NCBI GenBank assembly: GCA_008690995.1
Contig: VRMN01000007.1
Location: forward strand, 62,001-126,000
From: Porphyridium purpureum
Lineage: Eukaryota; Rhodophyta; Bangiophyceae; Porphyridiales; Porphyridiaceae
Length of the DNA stretch: 64,000 nt
Direction of reading: 5' to 3'
Part shown: piece after piece, positions 47,691-57,383 of the stretch
How positions within the stretch are numbered: position 1 is the stretch's first letter
How the letters are laid out: every line of letters starts with the position of its first letter
The notes under the pieces: model-generated
The model's input: only the letters and a program-made list of their open reading frames with translations
Databases searched by the model: none
Told to the model about the DNA's origin: nothing
Position numbers and translations under genes: made by a program

Positions 47691-50025
47691 TTCTGTGGCA
47701 TCCAATTCTATTCTTCTTTTTCTTTTTTAGTCGCACTGCTTCACGAGCAAGTGCGTTTCAACATCGGTCGTATTCTCCGCTTCAACGCGCATCTTCAATC
47801 GCGCTATCGCCTCCATGTCAGTATTTGGAGGGTGATACATCAGCAATGGGCACGATGCTGATTCCATGGGATTCGGCCATTGCTGTAACGCCTTTTCCAA
47901 CAAATTTGGACCCTTGATCAACACGCAGCTCGTGTGGCAATCCACTTGTTCCACAAACCCACGCCTACAAGAAGGCATCCCATACCGACCTGTTGCTTTT
48001 TTCTTTGATAAAAGCGGCCTTGGTAAATCCTGTGTGTGTACACACGGTCTGCAGCACTGGTCCGTCCGGCAGGTAAAATACGTCCATTGCCACGGTTTGA
48101 TTGAACACGACATCTTCGGGCCAGTAAGCCGAGCACAGGTGACGCCGAGGTTTTGCCTCGTATTTTTGACAAATCATACCATGATTACGTGCTTTCTTGA
48201 TCTGCTGCGAGAGAACGCAAATCTCGTCCTCGTTCATGGCTTCGCTTCTGTTCAGCATATTAATCAGGCGGGCTGCGGGTAAATGGCCTGAGCGACGATG
48301 TAATTTTTCCACTTCCGTTTGCGTATAGAAAGTGTCAATCTCCGTTTTGACGACAAGATGGGCACCACTGCTCGTGATTGGCATGTGCGTGCCGTCTTTA
48401 AATTTCACCGCCAAAGATTCCAGATCAACATTGGCATACTTTAGAGCGTCTAAGCCCACGAGATATGGCAACGGCTTGGGTAGGAAATCGTCATTGACAA
48501 CGAAGCTTTCGTATTCCCAGAATTTCGACTTGTCCCCTTTGAGTGGTACCCGCACCTTCATTTTTTTCTCTGCTTTCAAACTTGATGCTCCAAAATTAAA
48601 CTTCACTGGACGACATGCTGTCATTTTGAGCTGATTGTTGTGCTGAATCTAGCTTTGAAGTGTGCGGTTGCCGACAACGGACTTTGGAGCTCCGGTATCA
48701 ATGTAAAGTTTGATCTTTGGTGCATCTGGTGCATACAATACACCCCGTTTTGTCGATGAGAAAACATCAAGTTCCTGTAGGACGTCGTCGTCATGATTTT
48801 GTGTGTCATCGTTTGTCACGAAATGTACCTGTTGCTCTGTCTCACCTTCAGAGATACCGTCGCTGCTAGAATATACTGCCATCAGATTCGCAAACCGAAT
48901 ATCGTCTTCTTCATCTGCTTCCGGGCATCTGCGATATAGGTGGTACTGGGACTTGCACTTGTGGCAACGTAATACTCTGCCATCCTTTCCTTTCTTGTTT
49001 TTCTTTTTGCCGTACTTGTTTGTTGCGTAGAATGTTGTATTCTCCGCTGAGGTATTGACGATGCCAATGCGGCATTTTTGCACAAACTGTGCGAGATTCG
49101 TAGGCGGATCATTCAGAACATTGAGAGCCCATGGATGTCCCCGCACAGCCCCCAACAACGAATTCACCAGAACTTCTTCTGAATGCATCCCCTTGGGAAG
49201 TTTTTTCTGCAATCTTTGTGCGGTTGTTACCATAGCATTGAAAGATTCTAGGGCAGATTCTCCATGCTTGCATTGAAATGTCAACTCTCGAAATTCAGCC
49301 ATACTTAGCATTTGCCCTGCTGCCCCAAATAGACGATTCTTGAGAGCTTCAAAGACTGCCGTAGGTGATTGGTGATTGTTCCACTTCAATTCAGTCGTCC
49401 ACAGAGTCAATGCCTCGCCACCCAGTACGAGAAAGATGCACTGAATTTGTTGCTCACGCGTAGTCTGGACGACTTGACATGCATTCTGATAATACATCAG
49501 CCTCTCATCGGGATCATCATTTTGACTACCAGTGAACATTGGAGCCTTCACGAGAAGTTTGGAAAGCGCCTCAGTCGCTCTGGACAGGGACATTGATTGC
49601 CCTCGCTCTCTCAGCGTCCAAGACGACTCTGCCGCTGAGGAACTGCTCACTCCCGAGCGATCCTGCTTTCTCAGAGAAAGAAGACCAATCAGCTGGTCTC
49701 GCAGACTGAGATCACTACTGCTGGGCAGCAGTACTCTACGTTGGGAGAGAAACATTTTGAGGTCTCGACGTTCCAATGGTGATAATTCATTGATGATATT
49801 GGACGTCATTAGCTCCTTGAAATTCTCCGCCAATTCCTCTGCTTCTAGGTCATCCAGAACCTGCTTCAATTCCAGCCAATGTTGCAGACTTGATGAAACC
49901 TTCACAGGACCGGAATCTACCCAGGAATTCTCTACCCTCCTTGGCGCTTCACTGTCACTTGCCGTTGCAACAGCGGCTTGAGCAATCATTGCACGTGACG
50001 CCCTCGTCCTCGATTGTTCCGCCAT
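47691..50025 (-). mobile_element. Broken Copia relic B (gag, protease, integrase N-terminal part)
   Basis: The gag region (48649-50025, about 458 residues) is open, with a clean CCHC knuckle (C-H-K-C-K-S-Q-Y-H, spacing C-x2-C-x4-H-x4-C), followed by protease (Y-I-D-T-G-A-P-K-S-V-V) and the integrase zinc region and start of its core. RT and RNase H of this copy are not seen; relic A begins where it stops. It is broken, with a few breaks. Better preserved gag suggests B is younger than A. No matching LTRs were identified. Confidence 0.75.
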
Positions 50026-52451
50026 GATCGTTGGTCACTTAATTCATGAATGTTGGGAATCACGGGTTACGTGAGGGATGAGAAACTATATCTCAGCTGT
50101 GCTGGGTTTGCACGGTTGAACTTAATCGACTGGTGCAAGGAACTCAATCCTAGAACAATACAATATCTTGTTTTGTACTCTTTATCATCTCTAAGACGTT
50201 TTTGTAAACAACTCAAGCCAACTCGTCGTCGACGAGCTTAACGTTTTACACCCTTTTCGCGGATGAGACCCGCGCATGCGTGGCTCCGGTGCATCATATG
50301 CAGAGGCCCCCGATTTGCTGGACACGCCCATGCCGTCCGTGAGACGAGCAAGGACACTTGCGTGCTGCTAACTTTCGCACTACTAAAGCCACAGGGTCAG
50401 TGACTTTGACTGTACCCTGGAAGCTTCTTTCAAAATCAAAAGGGTGTTTTTGTGTGAACTTCGTGCAAATGGGTTGAGCCGAACGCACGCGAATGAACCT
50501 GCTGATGAGGAACAGGGCGCGCCAGAGCTTGCTGACGTGAAAGAGGGCGCACAGCAGTGTCGTGGCCCACAATGATTCGGTTGTGCGACCGCCCAGGGGG
50601 TCGTGACGGGAACGGACGCAGAGTTTTTTGCGCCGAAGGGGGCGTTTTCTCGAGTGGACCGTTTTGGACAGAAAGGTACATAAAGTTGTTGTAGATTCCA
50701 ATTTTTTTCCCTTTTTATATGAGTGCACCGAACGAATCGGGCCACCCGCTGCGTCACCACTAATCGAAATGAGTAGTTTTGCTTTCTACTGAAGTCCTTT
50801 TTACTTTTTTCTGCTCTGCTCTTAATCTTCTCTGGTTCTTCATCCTGCTGGCCAACGAGCCGTGCTTTTATAACCACAGAGGTGCGGCACTTCCAATGCT
50901 TCGTCTTCCTTCAAGCTCCAAGTCGGCTGCCAGTCTGTCCGGTCGTGCTCGAAACTCGCACGCTTTCGTTACCATCATGACCGCTCGTAATCTTTGCCAG
51001 TACCCTTAAAAAGGCACACCACTCTCGAATTCGTGCATTCCCCGCGACCGATAGCCGCACGTTGAATGAGAGCCGTCCCGTTCTCAAGCCTGCTTGTTTG
51101 TGTCGCGTCCCTTCGTTTTCAAGACGTGCCAAGAGTGGTCTAACCATTTGTTTGGGGTGCATCACCAGTACACCCTCGTCTCGAGCCGTAACTCCTTGCG
51201 GAACTCTCAACAAAAATACGTTCGACATTTAGCTGTTTCCATATCGTAGAATCCAGATGCTTGTTCTTTGCCAACTCGATATGTTTCTTTTTACTGTGAC
51301 TCCCCTTAAGGGGGAAGAGGACTAAAAGAGCGAAAAAGAGAAGATTTCTGTCACGGGGCACCCTTATATAGGCGAGTGCATGCGCGAATAGAACGGAATG
51401 AGCCGCACAAGGCCGACTTACGGTGTAAGCAGTGAGCCGTATTTCAGAAGTGGTGCATCCTGATTGAGCGTGTACCCAGCTCCTATAGCTGTTGGTTTCT
51501 CAGACGGGTAACCATCAACACGACAGGTGTTATATTAGAGTGAGCCAAAATTGTCGAAAGTTTTCCTTTTCGAGGCTTGGGAATTGAAGAGTTTGTCGGG
51601 TTAACAACCCCCAGGCTCACCGCTTTGGGATTGTTGCGGGGGGGACGGTTTGGAACCGCGGGTGAATCCACACCAGGCGGTATATCCTTGCCGTTTTAAT
51701 GGAGCTTTGCGCGTCCAATGTCAACCTGCTTGAGCCTTTTCGCTGTCAAGCTTTTGTTTTATTGTGATAAACTCTTCTTGGTCTTTTTTCCTTATCCTAC
51801 GCAGGACGGTGGTCCTCGTGCGTGGTTCTACGTTTATATACCGTTCTCTTGCGCATGATGCCAGGCTGGCAGCGACGGCTCGAGACTGCATTTTCACGAT
51901 CTCTTCACGACGAGCAATTGAGCACGCGTCGAACCGGCGTCTTGACTTGTTCAAGTGTGCGACAGTGTACCTATGGTACACGGTCAAGGTGTTAACAAAA
52001 ATAAAGAGGGCACCGTTGACGCAGAAGTAAGAGTTGAAACCGTCACCGCGACACCAAGTTCCAAGCCGGAGTCGCGACAAGAATTGTAGCCGTTTCAATT
52101 ATCCGTTGCCAGCGCCGGAATAGCACTCGCAACGGGCCTGTGGTATTGACGGCCTTTTGGGAACACCTGGCCGGCACACTGTAACGGGCAGCGCGACTTC
52201 GCGGAATAGCGCCGCAGAATGGGAGCATCGCTGGAGCGGACACAAGCTGAGCAGCGGCGGGTATAAAAGCGCGAGCCTTTCGAGTAGTTTTCGGAGATAG
52301 CCTAGACATTTTAAGAAGTAAGGAGCTTTAAAGATATACGAGAGTTGTTTTCAGAAATCTGTCCCCGAGAAGCCGGAATTAGGACTCAGCTACCTTCTAA
52401 TCAACTCCTCCTTCAACACCAGAAGAGCGAATTTTGCTCTATCAAAAAGGA
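50026..52451. other. AT-richer DNA with short orphan frames and TATA boxes
   Basis: No recognised gene. Minus-strand frames include one of 105 residues from an ATG near 51228 (start M-S-N-V-F-L-L-R-V), a run at about 50383-50877, and a basic helical stretch at 51721-52098 (ending K-K-D-Q-E-E-F-I-T-I-K-Q-K-L). TATATAAG on the minus strand at 51365-51372 precedes the first of these at a reasonable distance. The lower G+C and lack of host genes suggest decayed or foreign mobile DNA. Confidence 0.35.
52262..52269 (+). promoter_or_regulatory. TATA box upstream of small frame
   Basis: TATAAAAG in a G+C-rich setting, 183 bp upstream of the ATG at 52452. Confidence 0.45.
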
Positions 52452-52811
52452 ATGAAGCCGCGCTCGCAGCAGCGGACAGGTGCCCGCGCAGGGGCCCTGG
52501 CTTCAACCGTAAGAGCCTACAAGGTGTTGAGAAGCTGCACAACGGTCCTTTGGCAGCAAGGAAGAACAGGAGGTGAGCACCGTGTGTGTACAGTCCAGGG
52601 ACTGTGCCGCGCGGTGCACACAGAGTGGGAAGGCGCTTCTTACAACAGTTTTCAATTGATTGTCACCCGGTGTTTACTCTGCCAATTCTATCGATTACCC
52701 GAAAAGTCATCGGAGCATGAACGCATTTTGCAACAGGAGAAAACAAGAGTCGAGAAAAAATCCAGAATGTCATGGCCCTGGACATCCACCAAATCGGCTT
52801 CTGTCTTATGA
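52452..52811 (+). CDS. Possible small protein of unknown function
   Basis: A 119-residue frame lies downstream of a good TATA box. It begins M-K-P-R-S-Q-Q-R-T-G, is basic, and contains three Cys in C-T-V-Q-G-L-C and C-L-L-C, with no recognised domain. The evidence is only promoter plus open frame, so it may be non-coding. Confidence 0.25.
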   Translation: MKPRSQQRTGARAGALASTVRAYKVLRSCTTVLWQQGRTGGEHRVCTVQGLCRAVHTEWEGASYNSFQLIVTRCLLCQFYRLPEKSSEHERILQQEKTRVEKKSRMSWPWTSTKSASVL

Positions 52812-53254
52812 TCCTGAGATTCGCTCCATCCGTATCGCTATTCTGGCCTCACCACAAGAGCGCTCTAGTCACGCACTGTCTCAAGCTGCATCCGTGCTCC
52901 TCTCTTCGTGCTCTTGAGTTCCAGCTGGGGCGTGCTTGCTGAGTCTTCGAGAAGACTGTCAGGTTGAATTCTGGATGTACGGCATGCTTTTGCTTCTTCG
53001 CACTGTTGCAAATAGCATGAGATCCCGCGGGCCATTGTTACAACGAAAAGTCGGCAAGTAGCAAAGGCGGTGATTTCCGACGGGGTTGGGCACTGAGACG
53101 CAGAGCTGGCGCACGTCTTCAAGAAAGCAAGGGAAACGGTCACGTCGTTTACATCAGCAAGTTCATGGGACTGTGTAGTCTGAGGTGGAAGTGAAGCGGT
53201 CCACACATATGCATGGATGCATGGTCTCCGCACCGGGCATCGTTGTCTTCTTCA
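52812..53254. other. Intergenic DNA between the mobile-element island and the sHSP gene
   Basis: No gene or repeat recognised; it should contain the 3' end of the sHSP transcript. Confidence 0.35.
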
Positions 53255-53962
53255 TCAATCTGTGTTGTTGACAATCTCAATGCGCTTCGGCTTGGGCGCC
53301 TCTGGCTTCGCGCGCTTTGGCAGCGTCACAGAAATGATTCCATCCTTGGCGGCTGCCGAGATGTTGTCTGCGACAATATCCTCACTGAGTGTCAGACGCC
53401 TCTCAAAGCTCCTCTTCCTGAACGAGTCCATCGTGGTGCCTTTAGAGGAGACGGATTCTGCCGCCGCAGCATCCGCCGCAGTATTGTCAGTGTCCTCAGC
53501 GCGCTTCGCTGTCTTCTCCTCCATGTTGGCAGAAATCAGCAGCACATTGTCCTTGACCTCGAGTACGACCTTTTCCTTTGGGATCCCAGCCGCCTCCACA
53601 TAGAGCACATACTTGTCGTCAAACTCTTCGTAGCGGTACAATGGACTCCACATGCGCTGCGCGGGAGATACGCCCATGGCACGGTCCCATTGGTCAAATG
53701 GCGTTGTCATCATCCTCTCAGCTACATTCAGCAAGTCGAGCGCGTTGATCGGAACACCGAACGGCGACATAGACGGGACCATGTACCTGGCGGCGCGCGC
53801 ATTGGCCCTGCCGGGCGGGCCCGCCACCGCACCGTCACTTGCACAACCTCCCACCCGGTTTGTCTGCGGCGACGCTTGCGAGTAAGACGGCCTCACACCA
53901 TAAACACGAGCTCCAGGGACAACCCCAAACATGAAAGCCATCGCATTGGCTGCCTTTTCCAT
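53255..53962 (-). CDS. HSP20: Small heat-shock protein (HSP20), organelle-targeted
   Basis: The product is 235 residues from the ATG at 53962; the Met at 53941 is also possible. A leader of about 60 residues rich in Ser/Arg/Ala suggests plastid or mitochondrial import. The alpha-crystallin domain begins with Y-R-Y-E-E-F-D-D-K-Y-V-L and contains V-E-A-A-G-I-P-K-E-K-V, the F-x-R-R-L-T-L segment typical of HSP20 and the final D-G-I-I-S-V-T-L-P-K motif. A Ser/Ala-rich acidic insert sits in the middle of the domain, where plant proteins are shorter. The protein would be an ATP-independent holdase chaperone. A TATA box is at 54143-54150. Confidence 0.9.
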   Translation of the reverse strand: MEKAANAMAFMFGVVPGARVYGVRPSYSQASPQTNRVGGCASDGAVAGPPGRANARAARYMVPSMSPFGVPINALDLLNVAERMMTTPFDQWDRAMGVSPAQRMWSPLYRYEEFDDKYVLYVEAAGIPKEKVVLEVKDNVLLISANMEEKTAKRAEDTDNTAADAAAAESVSSKGTTMDSFRKRSFERRLTLSEDIVADNISAAAKDGIISVTLPKRAKPEAPKPKRIEIVNNTD

Positions 53963-54387
53963 CTTGATGATGTTGGTGATGATTAGCACGCTTGTATCCG
54001 ACTGCACTGCTTTCACGTCAAGCGCTTTTCTGAACGACTTGCTGCGTTTGCTGTCTTCTGTAGCCCAATGTATGACACGTGCCCCGTACCCGTCTGCTCC
54101 AACAGAGTCAATTGGCCGTCGAACGCCATGTCTGCGCGCATGTTTTTATACCTCGCACCGACCTTGCACCTTACGCTCGAGGCAGGCCGCGCCAGCGCGT
54201 CATGAGCCATGCGCCAGGCAGTCAATGTGCCCGTTGGCCAGGCAGTGCGCGCCTTCCAGACGGCGCACGGGCGCAACGGCGTCTTCGCTGGCACCGCGCT
54301 GGCCGCTTCGTTGTCTCGCGCCTGGAAGGTTGGCGACCGAGATTGTTTGCCACTGTACTTTTTCATAACAAAAACGTGTGTTTTATT
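53963..54387. promoter_or_regulatory. Divergent promoter between HSP20 and the GT17 gene
   Basis: On the minus strand TATAAAAA (54143-54150) stands about 180 bp before the HSP20 ATG. No consensus heat-shock-element array was seen here, unlike at 44365. An AT-rich run just before 54388 is the only comparable feature on the GT17 side. Confidence 0.5.
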
Positions 54388-56421
54388 ATGATGCGTTGCA
54401 TTTCAGCTCGCACGTGCGTGTTCGTTCGCGCGGATGCGGACATGACGCGACGCGCGTGGGCGAAATGGGTGGGCACAGGCTTTGCTGTGTGCGCAGCAGT
54501 GGCGCTGCTGGTATGCGCACATCGCATGACCGTTGCGCCCGTCGCTCCGGTATTAGCTGAGAATCATGACGTGGCCGCTGCGGCAGAGGCGGCACGAGAC
54601 CAGGCTCCAGCTGCTGGACCAGCGCGACCATTGGGTGTGTTTGCTTCGCTGTCACCGCAAACGCGCGCCAGAATTGCGCGTGGCGTGTCAGCTGCGGATG
54701 CCATTGAAATGATTCGGGCCGACGGCAATGCCTCGGTTTCGCCGCCGCTCAAGAGGACGTTTGACTCGTCCGCATTCATCGAGTTGCTCATCACAGAAGA
54801 TGGCGCGCTTTCATCGGCACCATGGGACTTGGATCACGCAGAGACAGCCGAGGCGCTCATGGAGCTCGTGACCCCGTACGTGATAGCTGAACCCGAAGCG
54901 CCCCTGCAAGTGTTTTCGAATCCGGACCTGCCACCGAGTTCAAGCGCGCGCTTGCCTGTGAACTGCTCGGATGCAAGGTACGCGATGGCACTGAGCGGGG
55001 CACGCCTGCCTCAATCAGCAAGCCCGCGCCGCATTGTTGACTTTGTGCCAATCGGATTCAACCTGGACCTGCTCGAGATCCGATTGCTCGAGACCTCTGA
55101 CTTTGTCGATGTTTATGTCATTTACGAGTCGGAACGGACACACAAGGGTGCGCACAAGCCACGCTACTTTCTGGAAAGTCTGGCGACCACGCCAGAGCGG
55201 TGGCTGCGATGGAAGCACAAAATGATGTACATATCGAATACATACGCAGAATTGAGCAAGTACGAAGGCTGGAAACTAGAAAATGTGCCGCGCCATCGGA
55301 GCGTTCGTCACCTCAAAGAATCACGCCACGCACTGGCTCGCCAGCTCGTGACGTGGGCTGCGCCAATACACAGACGGCGTGCGGATGGTAATAGCAGCAG
55401 CAGCAGTGGCAGTGGCAGAGGGTCACCAAACCGAGAGGCGCTTGCGCTTGCCATTCAGAACGACGAGGACGAAATCCCGCTTGCCCATGCGCTAATGCAC
55501 GTCAAGTTTTGCGAGCTGCTGGGCGAATTTGCTTCGCCAGACAGTCTGCTGAATGAGACCTTTCGCATTGTCACGGTGCCGCCACACTACAAGCTGAATC
55601 TCGAGTGGCTCGAGCAATCCGCGTTGCTGCGCAAGGACGCGTTCCTTTCTGAACTGATGAGCGAATGGACTCGTCGCGATACCATGCTCGGCGGTGCGAA
55701 GCTTGCGCGCGAATACCTGAATCTGGTATCTGGGCACGGTCCGGAACTTCAGTCCTTACACTCGGTGCTTTCTCGTGGCACGGTGAAGCGCGCAGACCCT
55801 GCTGTCCAGAAAGGGACGCTGTTTCTCGGGCCGGCTAGTTCCATTCACCTGTCCTCGCTGAACGAGCCTGTACTGCAACTGCTGAAAAGCATATCTGTGC
55901 TGGAGGCCAAGGCGTCTGATAGCGTGTTTCCATGGCTGATGCGTGCGCTGGAGCACAACAAGCGCGCAGGTGCGATGAAGGATAATGTGGAATTGGTTGC
56001 GTGGACTGCAGACCCATGGTGCAGCCACCGAAGGTCTGTGCATATCTCGCAATTGTCCGCCGACACTCGTGAACTCTTATTTTCTGGCATTCCGTGGGCG
56101 GTCAAGTACAACCAAGACCGGTACCCGTTTTTGAGCGTCCCAGTTCGCGACCGTGCCATGATTGCGCCCGCGCCATTCAGCCCAGGTGTGCGGACGAGCG
56201 CGCGGTGCATCCGTCATGCTCCTGTGTCTGGTTCTGGGCAGGGAGTGTTGAACGGACAAGAGTGTGTTTGGCAGACGAGAGGGCCCGTGCGCTCCAGCTT
56301 GGTTCCAGCCCTGCTGCGGAACCGGAGTGCGGAGACACATTACAATGCCGACACCCAGACGGCACGCGTGGTGCGCGAGCATGCGCCGTTCGTTTGCGCC
56401 GTGCCGCTCTCTGTGTATTAG
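54388..56421 (+). CDS. GT17-family glycosyltransferase (MGAT3-like), type II membrane protein
   Basis: The product is 677 residues from the ATG at 54388; a second Met 18 codons in may also serve. One hydrophobic segment at about residues 25-45 marks a Golgi type II protein. The catalytic region starts R-R-I-V-D-F-V-P-I-G-F-N, then L-D-L-L-E-I-R-L-L-E and V-D-V-Y-V-I-Y-E-S-E, which is the GT17 signature of beta-1,4-N-acetylglucosaminyltransferase III and relatives, followed by K-P-R-Y-F. The rest is long compared with mammalian MGAT3 (about 535 residues), with a Ser/Gly-rich insert around residues 330-350. Likely role: transfer of GlcNAc or another sugar to glycans. The acceptor is unknown. 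Confidence 0.8.
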   Translation: MMRCISARTCVFVRADADMTRRAWAKWVGTGFAVCAAVALLVCAHRMTVAPVAPVLAENHDVAAAAEAARDQAPAAGPARPLGVFASLSPQTRARIARGVSAADAIEMIRADGNASVSPPLKRTFDSSAFIELLITEDGALSSAPWDLDHAETAEALMELVTPYVIAEPEAPLQVFSNPDLPPSSSARLPVNCSDARYAMALSGARLPQSASPRRIVDFVPIGFNLDLLEIRLLETSDFVDVYVIYESERTHKGAHKPRYFLESLATTPERWLRWKHKMMYISNTYAELSKYEGWKLENVPRHRSVRHLKESRHALARQLVTWAAPIHRRRADGNSSSSSGSGRGSPNREALALAIQNDEDEIPLAHALMHVKFCELLGEFASPDSLLNETFRIVTVPPHYKLNLEWLEQSALLRKDAFLSELMSEWTRRDTMLGGAKLAREYLNLVSGHGPELQSLHSVLSRGTVKRADPAVQKGTLFLGPASSIHLSSLNEPVLQLLKSISVLEAKASDSVFPWLMRALEHNKRAGAMKDNVELVAWTADPWCSHRRSVHISQLSADTRELLFSGIPWAVKYNQDRYPFLSVPVRDRAMIAPAPFSPGVRTSARCIRHAPVSGSGQGVLNGQECVWQTRGPVRSSLVPALLRNRSAETHYNADTQTARVVREHAPFVCAVPLSVY

Positions 56422-56690
56422 AGCTCAAGCTCGTTTATATTCTGTAAATATAGTGGGAGTGCGCAAACATGACGCTCTGACTTTCGTGCCAGGCATACGT
56501 ACCACATACAATGCTTCCCAGGGGAGAGGGCCAGCGACGAGCACGTCAAAGCTACAGGGAAAACCCCAGAAATTAAGAAAATAGTCAAATTACATCTTTG
56601 GTTTGCAGAACCCGAGACCATGTGCACGGCGACCATGGAAGCCAAGCTCCGACTCGGCCCAGCGTCCCTTATGGACTGACGCGAGGGCCT

Positions 56691-57383
56691 TTACTTGCCG
56701 GCCTTGTCATGCTTGTCACACGCGCTGTACAGGGTCTTGAGGAATGAGGGCAGCCCCTTGGCGACGAAAAAGTTCAACACTGTCTTGGGAATACTGCCGC
56801 GCGGGTCCTCGTACATGAAGAGCAGAAACTTGCAGTCGTTTGGGGTGGCGCCCTGCATGATCGCCGACTTGCTAAAGTAGTCGGTGACGCGCACGATCTT
56901 GGGTTTCTCCGGCAGGTCGGTGTCCACGACGGCCTTGCTGTACATCACGAACATCTGCTTCTGGTCCACGGTGTCGGTGCGCGTGCGCTTGACGTACGAA
57001 TAGTCGCGGTGGCTCATGGGCCACGGGTAGACCACCTCCCAGTAGCAGAGCTCCGTTCGCGACGGCTCGTCGACGACGCGCTTGACGTAGATCTCGCCGC
57101 ACGACGTATCCCATGTCTTGTGGTACTCGAGGTCATTGCACACGTAGAAGAGCGTGTCCGCGCTGTACGGCGCAGCGCCAAACACGCAGTACTGGAACGC
57201 GCCGCTGGGCATGGGCTTGCGCCACATCATCAGCGCGTCGGTGCTGTTGGCCGGGTCGCCCGAGCGCGTGAGCTCCTCCCACTCGTCCGCCTTGGTCGGG
57301 TAGTGCTGCTGCACCATGATTTCCTCCCCCATGGTGCGGACCGCGTCGAGCTCCGCATCGGGTACCTTGTGCGCGTCGGCCAT
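56691..57383 (-). CDS. START-domain lipid-transfer protein
   Basis: The product is 230 residues from the ATG at 57383 (M-A-D-A-H-K-V-P-D). The whole protein is one START domain of the StarD2/StarD7/PCTP group: Y-C-V-F-G-A-A-P-Y-S-A-D, then D-L-E-Y-H-K-T-W-D, Y-W-E-V-V-Y-P-W-P-M-S-H-R-D-Y-S-Y, and the C-terminal helix G-L-P-S-F-L-K-T-L-Y. The W-P-x-x-x-R-D segment is strongly diagnostic. Such proteins shuttle phosphatidylcholine or other lipids between membranes. No leader or membrane anchor is seen, so it is probably cytosolic. Confidence 0.9.
   Translation of the reverse strand: MADAHKVPDAELDAVRTMGEEIMVQQHYPTKADEWEELTRSGDPANSTDALMMWRKPMPSGAFQYCVFGAAPYSADTLFYVCNDLEYHKTWDTSCGEIYVKRVVDEPSRTELCYWEVVYPWPMSHRDYSYVKRTRTDTVDQKQMFVMYSKAVVDTDLPEKPKIVRVTDYFSKSAIMQGATPNDCKFLLFMYEDPRGSIPKTVLNFFVAKGLPSFLKTLYSACDKHDKAGK

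Noticed and set aside
50219-50245. Palindrome CTCGTCGTCGACGAG as a transposon terminus
   Set aside because: No partner inverted repeat was found at a plausible distance.
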